A stretch of 64,000 nucleotides of DNA from an uncultured Verrucomicrobiota bacterium (GCA_937996795.1 CALKUH010000068.1:70878-134877); one strand, 5' to 3'. Counted from the stretch's first letter, positions 7,721 through 18,684 are shown. The notes: a model not told the origin generated them from the sequence alone. Translations and numbers: made by a program.

Positions 7721-8257
7721 ATGCACGAAAAAACAATTGCCCGCAAAACGGTATTTGAAGGACGCCTCGTCCGCGTCGAGACGCTCGACGTCGAGTTGGA
7801 GAACGGACAGCGCGCGTATCGCGAACTCGTCCGGCACCCCGGCGCGGTCTGCGTGCTCGTGCGCGCGCCCGACGGGCGCCTTGCCCTCGTGCGCCAGTTC
7901 CGCGTCGGCGCGCAAAAGCAAATGCTCGAGGTGGTCGCCGGCCTGCTCGACGCGGGGGAGAACCCCGACGACGCGGCCCGCCGCGAAGTGCGGGAGGAGA
8001 CGGGCCTGCTGCTCGGCCGTCTCACCCGCATGGGCCTGCTCTATCCGACGCCCGGGTACGTGGAGGAAAAAATCGTCTGCTACTACGGCGAGGCCGCGGG
8101 ACAGGGAAGCCGGGCGCTGGATCACGACGAACGGCTGGAGGTCGAGCTGATCGCGGACGCGGAGTTCGTCGCGCGCATCCGCCGTGGCGAAATCGAGGAT
8201 GCCAAGACCCTCGCCGCCTGGGCGCTTTACCAGGCGGGCGCATCGGAGGGCACATGA
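7721..8257 (+). CDS. Nudix hydrolase, ADP-ribose pyrophosphatase type
   Basis: A 178-residue protein with a complete Nudix box at residues 74-96: Gly74, Glu80, then REVREETGL with all catalytic glutamates. The preceding LVRQFRVGAQKQMLEVVAG and the later YPTPGYVEEKI are typical of NudF/ADP-ribose pyrophosphatases, which split ADP-ribose to AMP and ribose 5-phosphate. It is the first gene of a run of five whose stop and start codons overlap (ATGA). No clear Shine-Dalgarno site is seen. Confidence 0.9.
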   Translation: MHEKTIARKTVFEGRLVRVETLDVELENGQRAYRELVRHPGAVCVLVRAPDGRLALVRQFRVGAQKQMLEVVAGLLDAGENPDDAARREVREETGLLLGRLTRMGLLYPTPGYVEEKIVCYYGEAAGQGSRALDHDERLEVELIADAEFVARIRRGEIEDAKTLAAWALYQAGASEGT

Positions 8258-9591
8258 CCGCGCCGAATCCCGGCCTCTGGGCCCGCATCCGTCATTTCCT
8301 GGGCCACGACGCGTGGACCGCGGAGCTCTCCTCCGTGACCGGCCTGCGCTCGCTGGTGATCCGCCTGCTGCGCGTCGCGCAACTGGTCGGGCGCGGATTC
8401 AAGGAGGACGACCTCGCGGTGCACGCCGCGGCGCTTACGTTCTCGACGCTCGTGTCGCTCGTGCCGCTGTTCACCCTCGCCTTCGCGATGCTCAAGGGCT
8501 TCGGCGGCGGCGAGGAGGCCTCCGCGCGGCTCACCGAATCCATTTCCGCCATGCCGCCGCAGTTCCGCGAATTCGTCGCGTCGATGATTGATATCGTCAT
8601 GCGCGCGAACTTCCGCACGCTCGGATGGGTTGGCGTCGCCGTCCTGTTTTTCACCGCCGTGCAGGTGCTCGGCAGCATCGAGACCTCGTTTAATCGCGTC
8701 TGGGGCGTTCACCAATCCCGGGCGATCTGGCGCAAATTCACGAACTACATCAGCGTGACCGTCGTCGTGCCCGTGCTCATCATGACGGCCTTCGCGATCA
8801 GCGCTTCGCTGAAGAACCAGGTGGTCGCCGCGCATCTCGTCGAAACCGCGTGGCTCTACCGCACGCTGCTCGGCCTGACGCCGCTGGTGACGGTGTGGTT
8901 CGCGCTGTTCCTGCTCTTTGTCTTCATGCCGAACACGCACGTCAACCGCCAGGCGGCGGGGTTCAGCGCCTTCCTGACCGCGCTGTTGTGGCTGGGTTGG
9001 CAGCGCATCTACATCTCGATGCAGGTCGCGCTGTCCAAGTATGACGCGGTGTACGGCACCTTCGCGTCGATTCCCATCTTCCTGCTCTGGCTCTATGTGA
9101 GCTGGATGCTGATTTTGCTGGGCGCGGAAATCGCGTTCGCGCTGCAGAATCATGTGACCTACCACCTGGAGCGCGCCGCCGCGCAGGCCAGCGTGAATGC
9201 GAAGCTGACGCTCACCGTCGCGATGGTGCTCGACGCGTCGCGCGCGCTGGGCGGGGGCGCGCCGCTCGATGTCAGCGCCTACGCGGGCGCGCACCGCGTG
9301 CCGGTCCGCCTGCTCAACGACCTCGCGGGATTGCTCGTCCGCGCGGGCCTGCTGGCCGAGCGCGCGGACAAGCCGGGGTGCTTCCTCCTGCTGCGCGACC
9401 CGGCGGCCATCCGCGTCCGGGACGTGATGGACCTCGTGCTCCAGGAAGGCAGCACGCCGGACGGCCTCAACGCGACGCAGGTGGAGAGCGCTGTTGCGCG
9501 CGCGCTGGGCGGTTTCCGGGGCGGCCTGGAGCAGGGCCTCGCCGGGCTGACCTTCCGCGATCTGATGGAACCGGAGCCCGCCCGCTCATGA
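8254..9591 (+). CDS. YihY/virulence factor BrkB family membrane protein
   Basis: A 445-residue inner-membrane protein of the YihY/BrkB family, with about six hydrophobic segments in the first 300 residues (for example LGWVGVAVLFFTAVQVLGS and LVTVWFALFLLFVFMPNTH). The family signature AALTFSTLVSLVPLFTLAFAMLKG lies near residue 60-85 and LLWLYVSWMLILLGAEIAFALQ near 270-295. The C-terminal about 130 residues look like a soluble winged-helix-type domain. The old label ribonuclease BN is not supported for this family; function is unknown. Start ATG overlaps the Nudix stop by 4 bases. Confidence 0.87.
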   Translation: MTAPNPGLWARIRHFLGHDAWTAELSSVTGLRSLVIRLLRVAQLVGRGFKEDDLAVHAAALTFSTLVSLVPLFTLAFAMLKGFGGGEEASARLTESISAMPPQFREFVASMIDIVMRANFRTLGWVGVAVLFFTAVQVLGSIETSFNRVWGVHQSRAIWRKFTNYISVTVVVPVLIMTAFAISASLKNQVVAAHLVETAWLYRTLLGLTPLVTVWFALFLLFVFMPNTHVNRQAAGFSAFLTALLWLGWQRIYISMQVALSKYDAVYGTFASIPIFLLWLYVSWMLILLGAEIAFALQNHVTYHLERAAAQASVNAKLTLTVAMVLDASRALGGGAPLDVSAYAGAHRVPVRLLNDLAGLLVRAGLLAERADKPGCFLLLRDPAAIRVRDVMDLVLQEGSTPDGLNATQVESAVARALGGFRGGLEQGLAGLTFRDLMEPEPARS

Positions 9592-10007
9592 ACATCCGCA
9601 TCGCCGGTGAAGACCGCACGTCGGAGCTGAAGCCCCTGATCGAGGCGGAAACCGCCCGCATGGCGGCGATGGGCGAGTGCGTGCTCTTCCCGCCGGAAAT
9701 TTCCGCCCTGCGCCTGCGCGGCCAGCCCGACCACGCGGCCTATCTCGACGCGTTGACCGACCTCGTGCGGCGGCGCCACCACATCGACACGCTCGGGTTC
9801 CGCATCCCGCGCAAGCCCGGCGCGGCGGGCGCGCTGACGGCGCTCGCGCGCAAAATCCTGTGGCGCGTCTTCCGCTATCAACACGACCGGATGGCGTACC
9901 GGCAGAACCTCGTGAATTCGCACCTGATGGCCGTGCTGGAATTGCAGGGGGCCGAGCTGGCGGACCTGCGCCGACGCCTCGCCGCGCTGGAGTCGCGCGC
10001 GCCATGA
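9588..10007 (+). CDS. Unknown 139-residue coiled-coil protein in glycosyltransferase operon
   Basis: I do not recognise a named family. The ATG overlaps the preceding stop (ATGA) and the stop overlaps the next start in the same way, so it is translationally coupled on both sides. The N-terminal half is mixed. Residues about 75-139 (ILWRVFRYQHDRMAYRQN, then LADLRRRLAALESRAP) look like an amphipathic helix and coiled coil. Similar stretches are often found at the N-terminus of methyltransferases or glycosyltransferases of surface-polysaccharide loci. A partner or scaffold for the downstream glycosyltransferase is an inference. Confidence 0.75.
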   Translation: MNIRIAGEDRTSELKPLIEAETARMAAMGECVLFPPEISALRLRGQPDHAAYLDALTDLVRRRHHIDTLGFRIPRKPGAAGALTALARKILWRVFRYQHDRMAYRQNLVNSHLMAVLELQGAELADLRRRLAALESRAP

Positions 10008-11065
10008 GCGGACCCGCCGTCCACCAAATCCTCAACGGCTTCGCCGACGGCGATGCGATCTCGTCCTGCGCGCGCGTGTTGCGCGATGTGCTGCGCGGGT
10101 GGGGGCGGACCTCGGAGGTGTATGCCCCGATGCGCCACGTTGCGCCCGCGGTGCGCGGCGAATGCCGTCCGCTGGAGGAATACCGCGGCGCGCCCGGCGA
10201 CGTGGTCCTGCATCACTACTCCATCGCATCGCCCGCCGTGGATGTCTTTGAGCGCTCCGCCGCCCGGCGCATCGTTGTCTATCACAACATCACGCCGGTG
10301 GAATTTTTTACCGGCTTCGACGACGGCGTGGCGGCGCAGCTCGCGCAAGCGCGCGCCCGGCTGCCCGCGCTCGTGCAGCGCGCCGATGCCTGCTGGGCGG
10401 TATCCGAGTTTAATGCGGAGGAACTCCGATCCGCGGGGGCGCGCGAGGTGCGTGTCTTCCCGCTCGTGTTCGATCCGGCGCCGCTCAACGGGCCGCCGGA
10501 CCCGGACGTGCAGGCGCGCTTCGCCGCGCGGCTCACGACCTTCGTCACCGTCGGCCGCGTCGCCCCCAACAAACGGATCGAAAGCCTGATCGAGGCTTTC
10601 TACTGGTATCACCGCACGCTCGACCCCTTCAGCCGGCTCGTTATCGTCGGTTCCGAGCGAAGCTGCCCGCGATACCACGCGATGCTGCGCATGCTTGCGG
10701 GCGATTTCGACCTGCCGAATGTATGCTTCGAGGGCTTCGCGTCGCCGCGCGGACTGCCCACCTATTACCGCTGCGCGGATGTCTTCCTGTCCACCAGCGA
10801 ACATGAGGGCTACTGCCTGCCGCTGCTGGAGGCGATGCACTGCGGCGCGCCGGTCATCGCGCACGCCACCGGCGGGATGCCCGAGGCGATGGGCGGCGCC
10901 GGGGTGCTGTACCGCGATCTCACGCCCGCACAGCTGGCGGTGTTGATGCACCGCATCGCAAAGGATGAACCCACGCGCCGCACGGTGCTCGACTCGCAGC
11001 GGCGCAGGCTGGACGAGCTGGCGCGACGCGATGTCGCCGCCGAATTGAAGGCGTTGCTCGCATGA
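10004..11065 (+). CDS. Glycosyltransferase, GT-B fold (GT4-like)
   Basis: A 353-residue GT-B enzyme. The C-terminal nucleotide-sugar domain carries TVGRVAPNKRIESLIEAF (about 185-202) and the EX7E motif in SEHEGYCLPLLEAMHCGAPVI; TGGMPEAMG follows. The N-terminal acceptor domain includes VYHNITPVEFF and a CWAVSEFNAEEL segment. It transfers a sugar from a nucleotide donor to an unknown acceptor, probably in surface glycan synthesis. It sits fourth in the overlapping operon, between the small coiled-coil gene and a HAD phosphatase. Confidence 0.88.
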   Translation: MSGPAVHQILNGFADGDAISSCARVLRDVLRGWGRTSEVYAPMRHVAPAVRGECRPLEEYRGAPGDVVLHHYSIASPAVDVFERSAARRIVVYHNITPVEFFTGFDDGVAAQLAQARARLPALVQRADACWAVSEFNAEELRSAGAREVRVFPLVFDPAPLNGPPDPDVQARFAARLTTFVTVGRVAPNKRIESLIEAFYWYHRTLDPFSRLVIVGSERSCPRYHAMLRMLAGDFDLPNVCFEGFASPRGLPTYYRCADVFLSTSEHEGYCLPLLEAMHCGAPVIAHATGGMPEAMGGAGVLYRDLTPAQLAVLMHRIAKDEPTRRTVLDSQRRRLDELARRDVAAELKALLA

Positions 11066-11727
11066 TCCGCGGCGTGATCTTCGACATGGACGGGGTGCTC
11101 TGCGATTCCGAGCGCCTGATGAGCGAGGCAGCGATCCGCATGTTTGCCGATGGCTACGGGGTGCGGCCCGTCCACGAGGACTTTGTTCCCTTCATGGGCC
11201 GGGGCGAGATCCGCTATCTCGGCGGCGTGGCGGAAAAATACGGCGTCACCCTCGACATGGCGCGCGACAAGGATCGCGCGTATCAGAATTACCTGGACCT
11301 CATCCCGGGCCGGCTCGAGCCCCTGCCCGGCGTGCATGCCTTCATCGAGCGGTGCCGCGCGGCGGGACTGCCAATGGCCGTGGCCACCGGGGCGGACCGG
11401 ATCAAGCTGGTCGGCAACCTGCGCGAATTGCGGATTCCCGAAGTCTGGTTCACCGCGTGCATCACGGGCAACGATATCACCGTGCCGAAGCCGGACCCCG
11501 AGATCTTTCTGCGCGCGGCCCGGGCGATGAACCTGCCGCCCGCGGCGTGTCTCGTGATCGAGGATTCGGTCAGCGGGATCAAGGCCGGCGGCGCCGCGGG
11601 TTCACCGTGCCTCGGTCTCTCAACCACCCACGAGGCCGCGCTGCTGCTGAGCGCCGGCGCCCGCCGCGTCACGCGCGATTTGCAGCAGGCGTACGAGATC
11701 TTCGACGAACTGCTCGCGCTGGCGTGA
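11062..11727 (+). CDS. HAD-superfamily hydrolase (beta-phosphoglucomutase/phosphatase-like)
   Basis: A 221-residue HAD hydrolase of the beta-phosphoglucomutase-like subfamily. Motif I is FDMDGVLCDSE with nucleophile D8 and acid D10. Motif II lies in VATGADR. Motif III/IV is KPDPEIFLRAA and VIEDSVSGIKAG. Substrates in the family are sugar phosphates; the actual one is unknown. It ends the five-gene operon that begins at 7721, with an ATGA overlap to the glycosyltransferase. A role in making or recycling an activated sugar for that enzyme is inferred. Confidence 0.88.
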   Translation: MIRGVIFDMDGVLCDSERLMSEAAIRMFADGYGVRPVHEDFVPFMGRGEIRYLGGVAEKYGVTLDMARDKDRAYQNYLDLIPGRLEPLPGVHAFIERCRAAGLPMAVATGADRIKLVGNLRELRIPEVWFTACITGNDITVPKPDPEIFLRAARAMNLPPAACLVIEDSVSGIKAGGAAGSPCLGLSTTHEAALLLSAGARRVTRDLQQAYEIFDELLALA

Positions 11728-11744
11728 GGGAAAGATGCGTTGGG

Positions 11745-13943
<2,199 letters not shown>

Positions 13944-13949
13944 GGGGGT

Positions 13950-13955
13950 AGTCTA
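13950..13955 (-). promoter_or_regulatory. Extended -10-like element 6 bases upstream of the YyaL-type gene
   Basis: TGC followed by TAGACT on the reverse strand, ending 6 bases before the ATG at 13943. No good -35 is seen, which extended -10 promoters tolerate. Confidence 0.4.
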
Positions 13956-13975
13956 GCACATCTTCCACTCGCGTT

Positions 13976-14056
13976 CTCGTCGTCGTCCGCGCGTGGAGAG
14001 CGGGGAGAAGACGAAGGACGTCGAGGACGAGGAGGAGGACGATTACGAGGGTGGGG
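13976..14056. repeat. Low-complexity GACGAGGA-type tract
   Basis: Between the YyaL-type gene and the amidase gene the plus strand is rich in short purine units such as GAGGACGAGGAGGAGGACGA, with TCGTCGTC at its left edge. It is neither coding nor an obvious regulatory site. Confidence 0.45.
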
Positions 14057-14113
14057 TGGCGAAATCTGCTCGTGTCCGCGCGGAGTCCCCCTAGAATACG
14101 CGCTTTCTGTGTA

Positions 14114-15097
14114 ATGAAAGGGCTGCTTTCCATCTTCCTGGTTCTGGCCGTGGTGTCCGATGTCTGCGCGGCGCCGGCGGAACCCGTGCCGTTCTGGCAC
14201 GAAAAGGAAAAATTTGTCGCGCTCCGCGACATCGCGGCGCTGCATCGGATGGACATGTCCGATCCGGTGGCCCAGCGCATCACGCTGAAGAACGCGACGC
14301 ACACGCTGATTTTCAAGACGGAGGGGCGCGAGTTGCTCGTGGACGGCACGCTCGTGTGGCTGCATGCGCCGCTGAGCTATGTGCGCGGACGCTGGGCGCT
14401 GCGCGAGGTGGATGCGCGCGTGGTGGTGGATCCCTTGCTGCGTCCCGCGCGTCCGCTCGCCGCCACGGGGCATCGCGTCATTGTGATTGATCCCGGCCAC
14501 GGCGGCCAGGATACGGGCGCGAAGGGGCGGCGCGGGGTGGAGGAGAAGCGGGTGGCGCTGGACATCGCGCGGCGCCTGCGCGCGCATCTCGTGAAGGCGG
14601 GGCACAAGGTGTACATGACGCGCGAGAGCGATCGGTTCATCGAACTGGACGAGCGATGCCGGAAGGCCGGCCGCTGGGGTGCGGATTTGTTTGTCAGCGT
14701 GCATTTCAACTCGGCCGGCAACCCGGCGGCGGCGGGCGTGGAGACGTACGTGATGGCCTCGGCGGGTTATGAGTCGACGTCGGGCGGCCTCTCGAACCTC
14801 ACCCAGCCCGGAAACCGGTTCGAGGCGGTGAACGGGATTGCGGGCTACCAGATCCAGCGCGCGCTGGTGTCGCGGCTCGGGGCGGTCGATCGCGGCGTAA
14901 AGCGCTCGCGCTTCCTCGTGTTGAAAAACGCGCCCTGTCCGGCGGTGCTGGTGGAGTGCGGATTCCTTTCCAACCCGGCGGAGGAGGAGCGGTTGCTGCA
15001 GGAGGAGCACCGCGAGGCGCTGGCGCAAAGCCTTGCGCGCGGGACGCTGAATTACTTGAATCTGGTCAAACGCGCCCAGTTGGTGGAGACGCCATGA
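14114..15097 (+). CDS. N-acetylmuramoyl-L-alanine amidase (Amidase_3), exported
   Basis: A 327-residue zinc amidase that cuts the bond between muramic acid and the stem peptide in the periplasm. Residues 1-20 are a signal peptide (LLSIFLVLAVVSDVCAA). Residues about 30-105 form a small stalk domain resembling the copper-amine-oxidase N-terminal type. The catalytic domain starts near 120, with zinc ligands H129 (IDPGHGGQD), E144 and H197 (SVHFNSAG), and catalytic E281 (VECGFLSN). The ATG at 14114 gives the signal peptide directly. It overlaps the next gene by 4 bases, so the HAD-like protein is translated with it. Confidence 0.93.
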   Translation: MKGLLSIFLVLAVVSDVCAAPAEPVPFWHEKEKFVALRDIAALHRMDMSDPVAQRITLKNATHTLIFKTEGRELLVDGTLVWLHAPLSYVRGRWALREVDARVVVDPLLRPARPLAATGHRVIVIDPGHGGQDTGAKGRRGVEEKRVALDIARRLRAHLVKAGHKVYMTRESDRFIELDERCRKAGRWGADLFVSVHFNSAGNPAAAGVETYVMASAGYESTSGGLSNLTQPGNRFEAVNGIAGYQIQRALVSRLGAVDRGVKRSRFLVLKNAPCPAVLVECGFLSNPAEEERLLQEEHREALAQSLARGTLNYLNLVKRAQLVETP

Positions 15098-16002
15098 AGA
15101 AACAAACAACGCGACGCCCGGCCCTCCGTCCCGCGGTGTTCAAGTGGGGACGCCCGCTGCACCTGAAGTACTACATGTTCGACTGGGACGACAACATCCT
15201 GCACATGCCGACGCGGATCCACCTGGAGAAGAAGACGGCGCGCGGCTGGTCGCCGTACGATGTGTCCACCGCGCAGTTCGCGCGCATCCGGCGGACGATG
15301 AAGGGCTGCCGCCCGCTCGGCAACGATTGGGATCGGGCGTTTTCCGACTTCTATGACGTGGGGCGCCGCGGGGTGAACGCGTTCCTTGACGACACCCGGA
15401 AGGCGCTTCGCCCGATTGTCGAGGGGCGGGCGCGTGGCGCGCCGAGCTTCCAGAAGTTCCGGATGGCGCTGGTCGAAGGCCGGCTGTTCGCCATCATCAC
15501 GGCGCGCTCCCACAGCGCCGCCGCGATCCGCAAAGGCGTGGAGTATTTCATACGCCATGTGCTGTCGCCCGCGGAGATGAAGACCATGCTGGCGAACCTG
15601 CGCGGCTATATCGCGTATTTTGATGGCGATCCCGAGGCGCTTTCAGACCGGGCCGTGATGAAGCAATATCTCGATCTCTGCCGCTATCGCGGCGTCACGT
15701 CGCCGGAGTTCCAGCAACTGATGGGTCGCAAGCTGGGCGGATCGGAGTCGCCGGAGGAGGCGAAGCAGTTCGCCATCCGCGAGTTCGTCCAGCATGCGAT
15801 GGGCCTCGTGCGCGACCGGCGGAAGGCGGCGCGCATCAGCATCGGGTTCTCGGATGACGACCGGAAAAACGTTGAGGCGGTCGAGGAGTTCATCCGCCAC
15901 GAACTGGGTCGCGAGTATCCCGGCGTGCGTTTCGTCGTGTACGACACGTCGGATCCCCGCCGCCGGGCCGGCCGCAAGATTGTCATCAAACGCACCGGTT
16001 GA
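15094..16002 (+). CDS. HAD-like hydrolase of unknown substrate
   Basis: A 302-residue protein with HAD-like motifs: MFDWDDNILHMP (D30, D32) near the N-terminus, ITARSHS in the middle (residue about 130) and GFSDDDRKNVEAVEEF near the C-terminus, matching motifs I, II and IV. No signal peptide is visible. Its start overlaps the amidase stop (ATGA), so the two are coupled, but no functional link is evident. It is probably a phosphatase; the substrate cannot be inferred. Confidence 0.75.
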   Translation: MKKQTTRRPALRPAVFKWGRPLHLKYYMFDWDDNILHMPTRIHLEKKTARGWSPYDVSTAQFARIRRTMKGCRPLGNDWDRAFSDFYDVGRRGVNAFLDDTRKALRPIVEGRARGAPSFQKFRMALVEGRLFAIITARSHSAAAIRKGVEYFIRHVLSPAEMKTMLANLRGYIAYFDGDPEALSDRAVMKQYLDLCRYRGVTSPEFQQLMGRKLGGSESPEEAKQFAIREFVQHAMGLVRDRRKAARISIGFSDDDRKNVEAVEEFIRHELGREYPGVRFVVYDTSDPRRRAGRKIVIKRTG

Positions 16003-16043
16003 GTCCGGGCTTGCGCGCTGCTTGAATTCGCGCGCGGGCGACC

Positions 16044-16049
16044 TACACT
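16044..16049 (+). promoter_or_regulatory. -10-like hexamer 6 bases upstream of 16056
   Basis: TACACT (4 of 6) ends 6 bases before the ATG at 16056, and TTGAAT at 16022-16027 lies 16 bases further upstream as a -35. Spacing predicts a leaderless or near-leaderless mRNA. Confidence 0.4.
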
Positions 16050-16055
16050 GGCGGC

Positions 16056-17063
16056 ATGTCGGAGTCCGGGGAAATCTTCTTTCGTTGCACGGTGTGCCGC
16101 CGCCGCCTCGCGGTGGAGCCGCGCGCCCGCGGCCAGTTGGTGGATTGTCCCAATTGCCGCGCGTCGTTGCGCATCCCGGACCATTCCACCGCGTTGAGCC
16201 CCGAGCAGGCGCGCAGGCGCCTGACGCTGCTCGCCATGGCGGCGGCGTTTGCCGGGCTCTCCGCGCTGGCCGTTCCGTTGTTGCGGGCGCCGGAGGGTGA
16301 GTCCGCGCCGGAGCGGGCGGAAATTCCTTCCCCGGCGGAGCGGATCTCAGCTGCTCGCGAACCCGCGCCCCGTGCGGAGTCTCCGGTGTCCGCGGAATCG
16401 CGCGAACTTCGCGACGTGCAGAGCGCGCATCGCGCGATCAGCCAGCAGTACAACGATCTCGCCAACTGGGTGCTGACCAATTTGCGCGGGCGCTTCCTGC
16501 TCAAGGACCAGCATGTGGGCCGTTTGCGCTTCCCGGCGGTGAACGGCGATTTTACCGCGCATCCTGATCTGCTTGATTTCCTTGCCGTGAAGCCGGAGGA
16601 AGGCGAGCTGCTGAACGATGCGTTCGCGCACAGCCGCAACGTGTTGACGGAACTGCAGCAGGCCTTCTTGACGACGACCCAAACCGCGCCGGACCGCGTG
16701 ACGCTTTACATCCCGCCCTTCGAGCGGGAAGGGGCGGTGTTGCAGGAGGACCTGTATGGCGCGATGAAGGCGGCGATCGGGCCGGATCGCTTCAACCGGC
16801 TGCTGCAGGTGGGCGAGCAGGATCTCGTGCGCGCCTATGACTATTTCGGGAAGGCCTCGCGCACAATGGTCTTCCAGTTGGTGTTCGACGATTATCCGCG
16901 CTCGCCCCCGCACCTGCTCATCAAGGATGGATGGATCATCCCGCAGGATGCGTCGCGCCGCACCGTGGAGGCTTCCGAAGAGGCGGTGCGCCAGTTGCCG
17001 GAGCGCTACCACGCCTACCTTGCGTGGCTTCCTGATTTTGTGGCGGCCTATGCACAACCCTGA
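16056..17063 (+). CDS. Zinc-ribbon membrane-anchored protein of unknown function
   Basis: A 335-residue protein. Residues 11-34 form a zinc ribbon (C11, C14, C31, C34), followed by one transmembrane helix at about 56-76 (LTLLAMAAAFAGLSALAVPLL). A low-complexity Pro/Glu linker leads to a C-terminal domain of about 230 residues that I do not recognise. This topology (cytoplasmic zinc ribbon, single membrane span, distal domain) is seen in several planctomycete and verrucomicrobial proteins of unknown function. The last 14 bases overlap the pseudouridine synthase gene. Confidence 0.75.
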   Translation: MSESGEIFFRCTVCRRRLAVEPRARGQLVDCPNCRASLRIPDHSTALSPEQARRRLTLLAMAAAFAGLSALAVPLLRAPEGESAPERAEIPSPAERISAAREPAPRAESPVSAESRELRDVQSAHRAISQQYNDLANWVLTNLRGRFLLKDQHVGRLRFPAVNGDFTAHPDLLDFLAVKPEEGELLNDAFAHSRNVLTELQQAFLTTTQTAPDRVTLYIPPFEREGAVLQEDLYGAMKAAIGPDRFNRLLQVGEQDLVRAYDYFGKASRTMVFQLVFDDYPRSPPHLLIKDGWIIPQDASRRTVEASEEAVRQLPERYHAYLAWLPDFVAAYAQP

Positions 17064-17790
17064 TCCGACCTCCTCCGCGCCGCGCGTGCGACTCCACAAG
17101 TTCATGGCCGAATGCGGCGTGGCCTCGCGCCGCGCGTGCGAACAGATTATGGCCGAGGGGCGTGTGCGCGTGGATGGCGTGGTGGTCCGGGAACCCGGCG
17201 CGACGGTGGACCCCGCGGTGCAGCGGGTCGAGGTGGACGGGCGCCGCCTCCAGCGCGCGTCGTTCCGCTACCTGCTCTATCACAAGCCGCGCGGCGTGCT
17301 GAGCGCGCTGTCGGACGACCGCGGACGCGGGACGCTGGGCGATGTGTTGCCGCCGGACCTGGGCCGGGTGTACCACGTGGGCCGCCTGGACCAGGACAGC
17401 GAGGGGTTGCTGTTGCTGACGAACGATGGCGACTTCGCCGCGCGCATGACGCATCCCCGCTATGAAGTCGAGAAGACCTACCAGGTCTGGTGTGACGGCG
17501 ATCCGTCGCCCGCCTCGATCCGCCGCATGCTCGACGGGCTGGATGATGAAGGCGAGCGCCTGCGCGCGCGCGCCATCGAGCGGATTGATGCCGGCCACTA
17601 CAAGGTGGTGTTGACCGAGGGGAAGAAGCGGGAGATCCGCCGTTTGTTCTCCGCGTGCGGATGTCCGGTGCGCCGCCTCCTGCGCGTCGCCGTGGGCCCG
17701 CTGCGCCTCGGCGCGTTGTCCACCGGGCGGTTTCGCGATCTCACCGCGAATGAGGTGAGCGCGCTGCTGGCGTTGTCATCCGGGCGCTGA
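17050..17790 (+). CDS. Pseudouridine synthase, RsuA/RluB/RluE/RluF family
   Basis: A 246-residue rRNA pseudouridine synthase. The S4 RNA-binding domain lies at about 12-60 (VRLHKFMAECGVASRRACEQ). The catalytic aspartate is D114 in VGRLDQDSEGLLLLTNDG. KTYQVW and EGKKREIRRLF are further family blocks. The ATG at 17050 is the start because it places the S4 domain near the N-terminus; it overlaps the zinc-ribbon gene by 14 bases. It modifies 16S or 23S rRNA; which uridine is not clear. Its 3' end overlaps the convergent phosphoesterase gene by 15 bases. Confidence 0.92.
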   Translation: MHNPDPTSSAPRVRLHKFMAECGVASRRACEQIMAEGRVRVDGVVVREPGATVDPAVQRVEVDGRRLQRASFRYLLYHKPRGVLSALSDDRGRGTLGDVLPPDLGRVYHVGRLDQDSEGLLLLTNDGDFAARMTHPRYEVEKTYQVWCDGDPSPASIRRMLDGLDDEGERLRARAIERIDAGHYKVVLTEGKKREIRRLFSACGCPVRRLLRVAVGPLRLGALSTGRFRDLTANEVSALLALSSGR

Positions 17791-18633
17791 GGCGCCGGCC
17801 ATCAGGCCGCGCAGCAGGGACTCGACCGACTCCTCGATGCTGAGCTCGCCGGCGGCCACGCGCGCTTCGTAGTGCCGGTGCCACAGGTTCAGTCGCGGGC
17901 GCGCGTGCTCCAGTTCGTCCAGAATCAATCGCACCATGGGGCCGCCTTCCGCGAGATATCCGTTTTCGACGAATGCGCGGCGCGCGCGCTCCCGGTCGTA
18001 GGCCACCCGGTGGATGCGGGCGTTCCAACGCCCCGCGCGCCACTCGAGCAGCGCGAAGGAAGCGTCCGCGATCCCGTCGAACGGCATGCCGACCGCGCCC
18101 GCGTTGACGATGAGCGTGCCGTCGATCGCGCGGACGAAAGGGATGTGGGTGTGGCCCGCGACCAGCACGGCGGGCGGCGGCGCGGCCAGCTCCGCGAGCA
18201 GCGGCGCTTCCATGTGTTCGTACAGCCCCTGGCGGTTGCCGCGCATGGAGGCGTGGACGAAGCGCACCTCGGAGCCATCCGGGCCTTCCAGCGAGAGACG
18301 GTCCGGCCACGCGGCGATCTCCGCGAGCCGCTCGCGCACGCGGCGCAGGGTCCAGCGGGTGTGCGCGTAGAGCTGCTGTTCCCATGGCTGCTGCTCGGCG
18401 GTGCGCGCGGCTTCCTGCAGGATAAAGTCCTCGTGGTTGCCTTTGAGCAGCAGCCATCCATCCGTGTCGTGCCGCGCAAGCACCGCGTCGAGGCAGGCGC
18501 GCGGGTCCGGTCCGCGGTTGATCACATCGCCCGCGACGACCACGTGGTCGGGCCGCTCCGACGAGACGGCCGCCAGGACGGCGTCCATCGCCGCGCGGTT
18601 GGCGTGGATATCGGATAGGACGGCGATGCGCAT
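17776..18633 (-). CDS. Calcineurin-type metallophosphoesterase
   Basis: A 285-residue YfcE/MPP-type phosphoesterase. Metal ligands are visible: D8 and H10 (LSDIHAN), D36 and N39 (VVAGDVINRGPDP), N66 and H67 (LLKGNHEDF), and the later GHTHIPF. The MRIAVLSDIH start at 18633 is chosen over an earlier in-frame start, since motif I normally begins the protein. No Shine-Dalgarno site is present; an extended -10 element lies 6 bases upstream. The substrate (nucleotide, protein or phosphodiester) is not determinable. Confidence 0.9.
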   Translation of the reverse strand: MRIAVLSDIHANRAAMDAVLAAVSSERPDHVVVAGDVINRGPDPRACLDAVLARHDTDGWLLLKGNHEDFILQEAARTAEQQPWEQQLYAHTRWTLRRVRERLAEIAAWPDRLSLEGPDGSEVRFVHASMRGNRQGLYEHMEAPLLAELAAPPPAVLVAGHTHIPFVRAIDGTLIVNAGAVGMPFDGIADASFALLEWRAGRWNARIHRVAYDRERARRAFVENGYLAEGGPMVRLILDELEHARPRLNLWHRHYEARVAAGELSIEESVESLLRGLMAGASAPG

Positions 18634-18639
18634 GGGGCC

Positions 18640-18645
18640 AACATA
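18640..18645 (-). promoter_or_regulatory. Extended -10-like element 6 bases upstream of the metallophosphoesterase gene
   Basis: TGT followed by TATGTT on the reverse strand, ending 6 bases before the ATG at 18633. It is back to back with the TATAAT of the divergent gene. Confidence 0.45.
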
Positions 18646-18672
18646 ACACATCCCGCGGCGGCGCGGATGGTG

Positions 18673-18678
18673 TATAAT
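18673..18678 (+). promoter_or_regulatory. Consensus -10 box 6 bases upstream of 18685
   Basis: A perfect TATAAT ends 6 bases before the ATG at 18685. With a normal start about 7 bases downstream of the -10, the mRNA would begin at the start codon. Confidence 0.55.
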
Positions 18679-18684
18679 GAACAC

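Noticed and set aside
8254..9591. Ribonuclease BN annotation for the YihY-type gene
   Set aside because: This is an old mislabel of the family. The protein is a multi-span membrane protein without nuclease motifs.
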